A DNA stretch of 9,340 nt from Bacillota bacterium (GTDB taxonomy: Bacteria > Bacillota > Clostridia > Peptostreptococcales > Anaerovoracaceae): the NCBI GenBank assembly GCA_029266295.1, contig JAQSXD010000116.1:1-9340 (forward strand), in the 5' to 3' direction. The notes below the pieces were generated by a model. The model did no database searches. It had not been told where the DNA came from and was given only the letters and a program-made list of their open reading frames with translations. The position numbers were made by a program, and so were the translations under genes. Below are positions 6,058 to 9,340 of this stretch, in pieces (positions within the stretch are counted from its first letter, which is position 1; each line of letters begins with the position of its first letter).

Positions 6058-6840
6058 ATGAAAAAATATGCAGTAGGAGCGAAGACAAAAGCCGCACTTC
6101 TGATTTTGGCAGGAATACTGCTGGTTGTACCGACAGTACTCGGGGGCTGCGCAAACAAGGAAATGCCTGTTTCGACGAGCTTTGCCATACAAGGCAGCAC
6201 TACCAAGGAAAGGAGCGAGCATTTGGAATTGGATCTGAACGTCCCTGTACTTTCCGGTTTTGATGCTGCAGAGACCATCAATGGACTGATTGATAAAAAC
6301 ATAAAGAGAGCCAGAAAAGAAGTGGAGGATGCTGCAAAGTTCCTCGGTGAGGATGGATCAACCATGAAAGCGGGACTCACCGTTGGGTATCTGTATTCCA
6401 AGAGTGAAAATATCGTCTCCCTATGGGTTATGTATGCCAACTATACGGGAGGCGCGCACGGCCTCTATTGGGTAGAACCTTATACGTTTAATACCACAAC
6501 CAACGAAATTTATCGCTTTGCCGATTTGTTCAAGGAAGGAAGCGCTTCTGCAGCCTATGTTACGGAACAGATTTTGAAAAGGATACAGGAAAATCCTGAT
6601 CTTTACTTCAGCAGTGCTGACGAGACCGTGAAGAAGTACCATGAGGATTACAACTATTTTGTGAATGGAAATCAGGTGGTGGTTTTCTTTTCTTTATATG
6701 AAATAGCGCCTTATGCGGGAGGAATTCAATTTTTTACATTTAATGCGGAGGAACTGAAGGATCTTCTAAAACCAGAGCTATACAACGCCATTAAGGATGA
6801 AAAACCGGTAGATACTAAAGGAACCATTTTGGAATATTAA
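6058..6840 (+). CDS. Predicted lipoprotein with DUF4163/DUF3298-like regions
   Basis: The 260-residue product begins with a lysine-rich n-region, a hydrophobic stretch at about 12-27, and a lipobox LGGC with Cys31, so it is probably exported and lipid-anchored to the outer face of the membrane. The mature part resembles the paired domains seen in PdaC and RsiV. A DUF4163-like region covers about 48-130, ending NYTGGAHG at 128-135. A DUF3298-like region covers about 140-245, with PYTFN, FADLF at 154-158 and the typical SLYEIAPYAGGIQ at 212-224. RsiV binds lysozyme as an anti-sigma factor, but here no sigma factor adjoins and no deacetylase domain follows, so the function is unknown. The start at 6058 is supported by AAAGGGG 8 bases upstream; starting at 6028 would add 10 polar residues before the signal. 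Confidence 0.85.
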   Translation: MKKYAVGAKTKAALLILAGILLVVPTVLGGCANKEMPVSTSFAIQGSTTKERSEHLELDLNVPVLSGFDAAETINGLIDKNIKRARKEVEDAAKFLGEDGSTMKAGLTVGYLYSKSENIVSLWVMYANYTGGAHGLYWVEPYTFNTTTNEIYRFADLFKEGSASAAYVTEQILKRIQENPDLYFSSADETVKKYHEDYNYFVNGNQVVVFFSLYEIAPYAGGIQFFTFNAEELKDLLKPELYNAIKDEKPVDTKGTILEY

Positions 6841-6841
6841 A

Positions 6842-6850
6842 AATTCCTAC
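6842..6850. promoter_or_regulatory. AATTCCTAC element 1 upstream of the Rrf2 gene
   Basis: This 9-mer follows the lipoprotein stop directly and is repeated exactly at 6892-6900, 50 bases on. In context it reads AAATTCCTAC, close to the reverse core of CymR-type boxes as I recall them. It could be an upstream operator for autoregulation; this is inference. Confidence 0.35.
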
Positions 6851-6857
6851 CGTTTTG

Positions 6858-6872
6858 ATAGAAATTTTCTAT
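6858..6872. promoter_or_regulatory. Perfect 15-bp palindrome ATAGAAATTTTCTAT
   Basis: Two 7-base arms flank a central T, lying between the two AATTCCTAC elements and 17 bases upstream of the rrf2 -35. It is too AT-rich and lacks the U tract for a strong terminator, so a protein-binding site is more likely. Confidence 0.35.
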
Positions 6873-6888
6873 AATCTGCAGAAATAGG

Positions 6889-6917
6889 TTGAATTCCTAC
6901 TTTTCCTATTGTACCAT
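6889..6917 (+). promoter_or_regulatory. Promoter of the Rrf2 gene with overlapping candidate operator
   Basis: TTGAAT at 6889-6894 and TACCAT at 6912-6917 have a 17-base spacer. The second AATTCCTAC element (6892-6900) overlaps the -35 and spacer, where a bound repressor would block polymerase. A further inverted repeat, ATATAG/CTATAT (6936-6952), lies in the likely leader. Confidence 0.6.
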
Positions 6918-6975
6918 ATGTTTATAAAAGAAAAAATATAGTATATCTATATGAATGAATTACGGTGGTGATAAA

Positions 6976-7410
6976 ATGAAAATTTCGACAAAGGGTCGGT
7001 ATGCTCTTCGCCTCATGCTGGATTTGGCTATTAATTACACGGGTGAATATATTTCAATCAAAAGTATTGCCGCAAGGCAGGAAATCTCCGAAAAGTACCT
7101 GGAGCAGATCATAACGCAGCTTAACAGGGCTGGATATGTAAAGAGCGTTCGGGGAGCCCAGGGTGGTTATATGCTCTCCAAGGCTCCGGCAGAATATACA
7201 GTGGGAATGATCTTGCGTTTAATGGAGGGCAGCCTTGCTCCTGTCAACTGCGCCGAAGATGAAGACTCCTGTGACAGAGCATCGCGCTGCGTCACGCAGG
7301 AGGTATGGGTTCAAATTCAGAAGGCGGTAGAAGGCGTTGTTGACCATATTACACTGGAAGATCTGGTGACACGCTATCAGCAAAAGGCGGAACCGGTCTA
7401 CATCATTTAG
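6976..7410 (+). CDS. Rrf2-family transcriptional regulator, CymR/IscR-like
   Basis: Rrf2 proteins are dimeric winged-helix regulators; CymR represses cysteine and methionine genes and IscR senses Fe-S status. The 144-residue protein begins with the hallmark MKISTKGRYALR and has the HTH at about 27-55 and the wing VRGAQGGYMLSK at 58-69. Cysteines at 92, 99 and 105 (CX6CX5C) sit where IscR has its Fe-S ligands, so cluster binding is possible. Many clostridial homologues keep this triad, so it does not by itself separate IscR from CymR. The start at 6976 is preferred to 6955 because GGTGGTGA at 6964-6971 lies just before it and the family starts MKIS or MKLS. The neighbours metY and metN favour a sulfur role. 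Confidence 0.92.
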   Translation: MKISTKGRYALRLMLDLAINYTGEYISIKSIAARQEISEKYLEQIITQLNRAGYVKSVRGAQGGYMLSKAPAEYTVGMILRLMEGSLAPVNCAEDEDSCDRASRCVTQEVWVQIQKAVEGVVDHITLEDLVTRYQQKAEPVYII

Positions 7411-7417
7411 TACAATA

Positions 7418-7497
7418 CTGATTCAATAAGCACTTTGAAAAGCTGATTCAATCGGCAATTATAAAGCTGGTTCAATCAGCAATCTACAAAGCTGATT
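7418..7497. repeat. Four imperfect 24-25-bp tandem repeats with internal hairpins
   Basis: Units anchored on CTGATTCAA or variants start at about 7418, 7443, 7467 and 7492, giving periods of 24 or 25 bases. Two contain short stems with alternating G-U pairs: GCTGATTCAATCGGC and GCTGGTTCAATCAGC. AATCAGC at 7474-7480 can also pair with GCTGATT at 7491-7497. The array lies between the rrf2 stop and its terminator. Confidence 0.75.
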
Positions 7498-7516
7498 GTC
7501 ATGTGCACGCGATCGG

Positions 7517-7550
7517 AACAGCATTCTGTCATCGGAATGCTGTTTGTTGT
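7517..7550 (+). terminator. Probable intrinsic terminator of the Rrf2 gene
   Basis: AACAGCATTC at 7517-7526 and GAATGCTGTT at 7535-7544 form a perfect 10-bp stem with an 8-base loop. A broken T-rich tract (TTTGTTGTAT) follows. It separates rrf2 from the metY promoter. Confidence 0.7.
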
Positions 7551-7602
7551 ATCAAAAGAGAACGGGCGCGTATACTGAGCGTGCAAAAAGTGAAAAAAAG
7601 TA

Positions 7603-7631
7603 TTGACAATGGGACGCAACCAGCGTATTAT
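7603..7631 (+). promoter_or_regulatory. metY promoter
   Basis: A consensus TTGACA at 7603-7608 is followed after 17 bases by TATTAT at 7626-7631. Transcription should start near 7638, giving a leader of about 59 bases. This is the strongest promoter in the window, which implies that metY needs a repressor to be kept low. Confidence 0.8.
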
Positions 7632-7654
7632 TAGTTTAATTTTAAAAATCATAT

Positions 7655-7671
7655 TAAGTTGATAGGAATAG
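7655..7671. promoter_or_regulatory. Candidate Rrf2/CymR-type operator in the metY leader
   Basis: The segment TAAGTTGATAGGAATAG carries TAGGAAT, the complement of the ATTCCTA found twice before rrf2. It also fits the TAA...ATNGGAAT layout of CymR boxes as I recall it. It lies downstream of the predicted start site, so binding would act as a roadblock. Confidence 0.4.
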
Positions 7672-7696
7672 TATTAAATAAAAGGAGATGAAAGAG

Positions 7697-8995
7697 ATGA
7701 CAGAAAGGAAAGACAGAAACCTCAGATTCGAGACATTGCAAATTCATGCAGGGCAGGAAAATCCAGATCCGGCAACCGATGCAAGGGCAGTACCGATCTA
7801 TCAGACATCCTCATACGTTTTTAAGGATTCTGCAACAGCAGCAGGAAGATTTGGACTGACGGAAGGCGGTAATATCTATACCAGGATCATGAATCCGACT
7901 TCTGATGTGTTTGAACAGCGTATCGCTGCATTGGAAGGCGGTATCGGTGCACTGGCCCTTGCTTCCGGTGCAGCAGCAGCAACTTATGCGGTGCAGAACA
8001 TCGCTCATGCAGGAGATCATATTGTTGCTGCAAATACGATCTACGGCGGTACATATAATTTGTTTGCTCATACCCTCAAGGATTTCGGCATAGAAACTAC
8101 GTTTGTTGATCCGGAAGAAGAGAATGGTTTTCAGAATGCCATCAAAGAAAACACCAAGCTGATTTTCATTGAAACCCTTGGAAATCCAGCATCGAATGTC
8201 ATCGATATCGCTGAAGTGGCTGAGATTGCACATAAAAATGGGATTCCCCTTATCGTAGACAATACGTTTGCAACACCATTTCTGTTGAGACCCATCGAGC
8301 ATGGTGCTGACATCGTCGTTCACTCCGCAACAAAATTTATCGGCGGACACGGAACCTCCATCGGAGGCGTTATTGTTGATTCCGGTAAGTTCGATTGGGC
8401 TGCATCCGGTAAATTCCCGTATCTGACAGAACCGGATCCAAGCTATCATGGAGTGAAATTCACAGAAGCTGTGGGCGCAGCTGCATATATTATCAAGGCC
8501 CGTGTTACGCTGCTCAGAGACACCGGATCTGCGCTGAGCCCGTTCAATTCCTTCTTGTTCCTGCAGGGATTGGAGACCCTTTCCCTCAGAGTGGAGAGAC
8601 ATGTATCCAACACCCTTAAGGTACTCGACTTTTTAAGTAATCATGAAAAAGTCGTTAAGGTAGATCATCCCGCATTTTCCGACGGAAAAGAAAAAGCGGC
8701 ATATGATAAGTACTTTCCCGGGGGAGCAGGCTCGATCTTTACCTTTGAAATCAAGGGCGGCGCAGCAGAGGCACAGGCTTTCATCGATAAGCTGGAAATT
8801 TTCTCACTGCTTGCAAATGTAGCAGATGTGAAGTCCCTTGTGATTCATCCGGCCAGCACAACCCACTCCCAGATGACGGAGCAGGAGCTGCTTGCCGCAA
8901 GGATTAAACCCAACACTATTCGACTTTCCATTGGAACAGAGCACATCGATGATCTCATAGAGGATCTTGAAAACGCATTCGACTCGATAAACTAA
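7697..8995 (+). CDS. metY: O-acetylhomoserine sulfhydrylase
   Basis: MetY is a cytosolic PLP enzyme of the Cys/Met metabolism family. It makes homocysteine (or methionine from methanethiol) from O-acetylhomoserine and sulfide, bypassing cystathionine. The 432-residue length matches MetY rather than the shorter, roughly 380-400-residue cystathionine gamma-synthases and lyases. Visible features are YTRIMNPTSDVFEQRIA near 61-77, the PLP-aspartate in DNTFATP (Asp188), the Schiff-base Lys213 in HSATKFIGGHGT, the MetY-like insert FPYLTEPDPSYHG at 240-252, and the carboxylate-binding Arg409 in TIRLSIG. The start at 7697 is chosen because AAAGGAG at 7681-7687 is 9 bases upstream; the ATG at 7688 abuts it. 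It lies between an Rrf2 gene and a probable methionine importer. Thiol donor preference cannot be read from sequence. Confidence 0.95.
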   Translation: MTERKDRNLRFETLQIHAGQENPDPATDARAVPIYQTSSYVFKDSATAAGRFGLTEGGNIYTRIMNPTSDVFEQRIAALEGGIGALALASGAAAATYAVQNIAHAGDHIVAANTIYGGTYNLFAHTLKDFGIETTFVDPEEENGFQNAIKENTKLIFIETLGNPASNVIDIAEVAEIAHKNGIPLIVDNTFATPFLLRPIEHGADIVVHSATKFIGGHGTSIGGVIVDSGKFDWAASGKFPYLTEPDPSYHGVKFTEAVGAAAYIIKARVTLLRDTGSALSPFNSFLFLQGLETLSLRVERHVSNTLKVLDFLSNHEKVVKVDHPAFSDGKEKAAYDKYFPGGAGSIFTFEIKGGAAEAQAFIDKLEIFSLLANVADVKSLVIHPASTTHSQMTEQELLAARIKPNTIRLSIGTEHIDDLIEDLENAFDSIN

Positions 8996-9023
8996 TTGCT
9001 TAAAAGAGATGGAAGCCATACGG

Positions 9024-9055
9024 ATCAGTCGGTAAGCTGGCGCTTGCCGACTGAT
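9024..9055. other. Strong 14-bp stem hairpin downstream of metY without a U tract
   Basis: ATCAGTCGGTAAGC and GCTTGCCGACTGAT pair over 14 positions with one G-U pair and a 4-base loop (TGGC). The sequence after it on either strand is not T-rich. It may protect the metY mRNA 3' end, or terminate with help; it is not a textbook intrinsic terminator. Confidence 0.65.
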
Positions 9056-9128
9056 GCGGCTGTCGATTAACACAAGAGAAGATCGATTAAGGTAAAATCT
9101 GTATCGCCCTGTACATGTCCGGAATTCC

Positions 9129-9157
9129 TTGACTTTTCACTGCTTGAACGCTACAAT
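9129..9157 (+). promoter_or_regulatory. Promoter of the probable metN operon
   Basis: TTGACT at 9129-9134 and TACAAT at 9152-9157 have a 17-base spacer. The palindrome GGAATTCC (9121-9128) abuts the -35, resembling the GGAATT core of CymR-type sites. A leader of about 120 bases follows before the start codon. Confidence 0.7.
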
Positions 9158-9206
9158 ATATGTTTGTCGGGAGGGGACAAAATCTTTAACCGATAACATT
9201 GCCCGG

Positions 9207-9290
9207 ATGAGCACCGCTGTAAGGTACGATCCCATGCGGCGGCAAAATTCGATGCTACGGACAAGAGAGGAGCGAAAACGCAGTAAATGA
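9207..9290 (+). CDS. Short upstream ORF in the metN leader (possible leader peptide)
   Basis: An ATG at 9207 opens a frame of 27 codons that ends at TGA 9288-9290, overlapping the metN start as ATGA. The peptide would begin MSTAVRYDPMRRQ, holds methionine codons at 1, 10 and 16, and is very basic at its end. No good ribosome binding site precedes 9207. The internal ATG at 9234 has AAGG at 9221-9224, so an 18-codon version is possible. Translation is not proven, and I do not recognise the peptide. Confidence 0.3.
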   Translation: MSTAVRYDPMRRQNSMLRTREERKRSK

Positions 9291-9340
9291 TTGAAATAAA
9301 AAATTTGTCGAAGTTTTTCAGTACGGAAAACGGTGACTTT
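9287..9340 (+). CDS. metN: Methionine ABC transporter ATP-binding protein, N-terminus only (partial)
   Basis: Eighteen codons (MIEIKNLSKFFSTENGDF) run to the window edge. MIEIKNLSK followed by an F-x-T-x-x-G segment is the usual opening strand of MetN, the ATPase of the MetNIQ D/L-methionine importer, and metY upstream supports this. Other ABC ATPases begin similarly, and the Walker A motif lies beyond the window, so the name is provisional. A TAA at 9284-9286 rules out a longer start. AGGAG at 9268-9272 is 14 bases from the ATG, farther than usual; a small GCG-AAAA-CGC stem (9272-9281) could shorten the distance, or coupling to the upstream ORF could help. Confidence 0.6.
   Translation, partial: MIEIKNLSKFFSTENGDF

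Noticed and set aside
7411..7516. CRISPR array
   Set aside because: The repeats are adjacent 24-25-bp imperfect units without unique spacers, and no cas genes are present.
7811..8602. 263-codon open frame on the minus strand opposite metY
   Set aside because: It is cysteine- and serine-rich nonsense opposite a complete metY, with no ribosome binding site noticed and no familiar motif.
9158..9286. Possible SAM or other riboswitch in the metN leader
   Set aside because: The S-box core, SAM-II, THF and T-box signatures are not visible by eye, and no terminator hairpin or clear sequestering stem is present. UUGCC/GGCAA and CCGC/GCGG pairings exist but are short. A covariance search would be decisive.

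Overview
The window looks like a chromosomal segment of a low-to-mid GC Firmicute, most likely class Clostridia. The reasons are strong AGGAGG-type ribosome binding sites, a histidine operon with a monofunctional HisB and a fused HisIE, a BirA with an N-terminal DNA-binding domain, and an Rrf2 regulator next to metY. This is inferred from gene content and style; no rRNA or other species marker is present. Nothing points to a mobile element, prophage, CRISPR array or defence island.

Bases 1-3716 hold the distal half of a histidine biosynthesis operon on the + strand, in the order (end of an upstream gene)-hisB-hisH-hisA-hisF-hisIE. HisH and HisF form the glutamine-dependent imidazole glycerol phosphate synthase. 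HisA supplies its substrate, HisIE performs the two steps before HisA, and HisB dehydrates the product. The operon ends in a U-tailed hairpin that also suits transcription arriving from the other side. Bases 3783-5787 hold two minus-strand genes, birA (biotin ligase and probable biotin repressor) followed by a Cof-type HAD phosphatase. Divergent from birA, at 6058-6840, is a lipoprotein with DUF4163/DUF3298-like features.

Bases 6841-9340 look like a sulfur/methionine module: an Rrf2-family regulator with three cysteines, metY (O-acetylhomoserine sulfhydrylase), and the first 18 codons of what is probably metN (ATPase of the methionine importer). Each of the three has a recognisable sigma-A-type promoter with a 17-bp spacer. 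Each promoter region also carries a GGAAT/ATTCC-type element resembling CymR/Rrf2 operators, so a small self-regulated sulfur regulon is a reasonable hypothesis.

The coding content is mostly conventional. The less ordinary signals are in the spacers: a 27-codon upstream ORF that overlaps the metN start as ATGA, three short tandem-repeat arrays (7, about 25 and 27 bp periods), a recurring GCTGATT/AATCAGC hairpin element, a 14-bp stem hairpin without a U tract after metY, and a 12-bp perfect palindrome upstream of the HAD gene. I found no clear evidence of a wholly new system.
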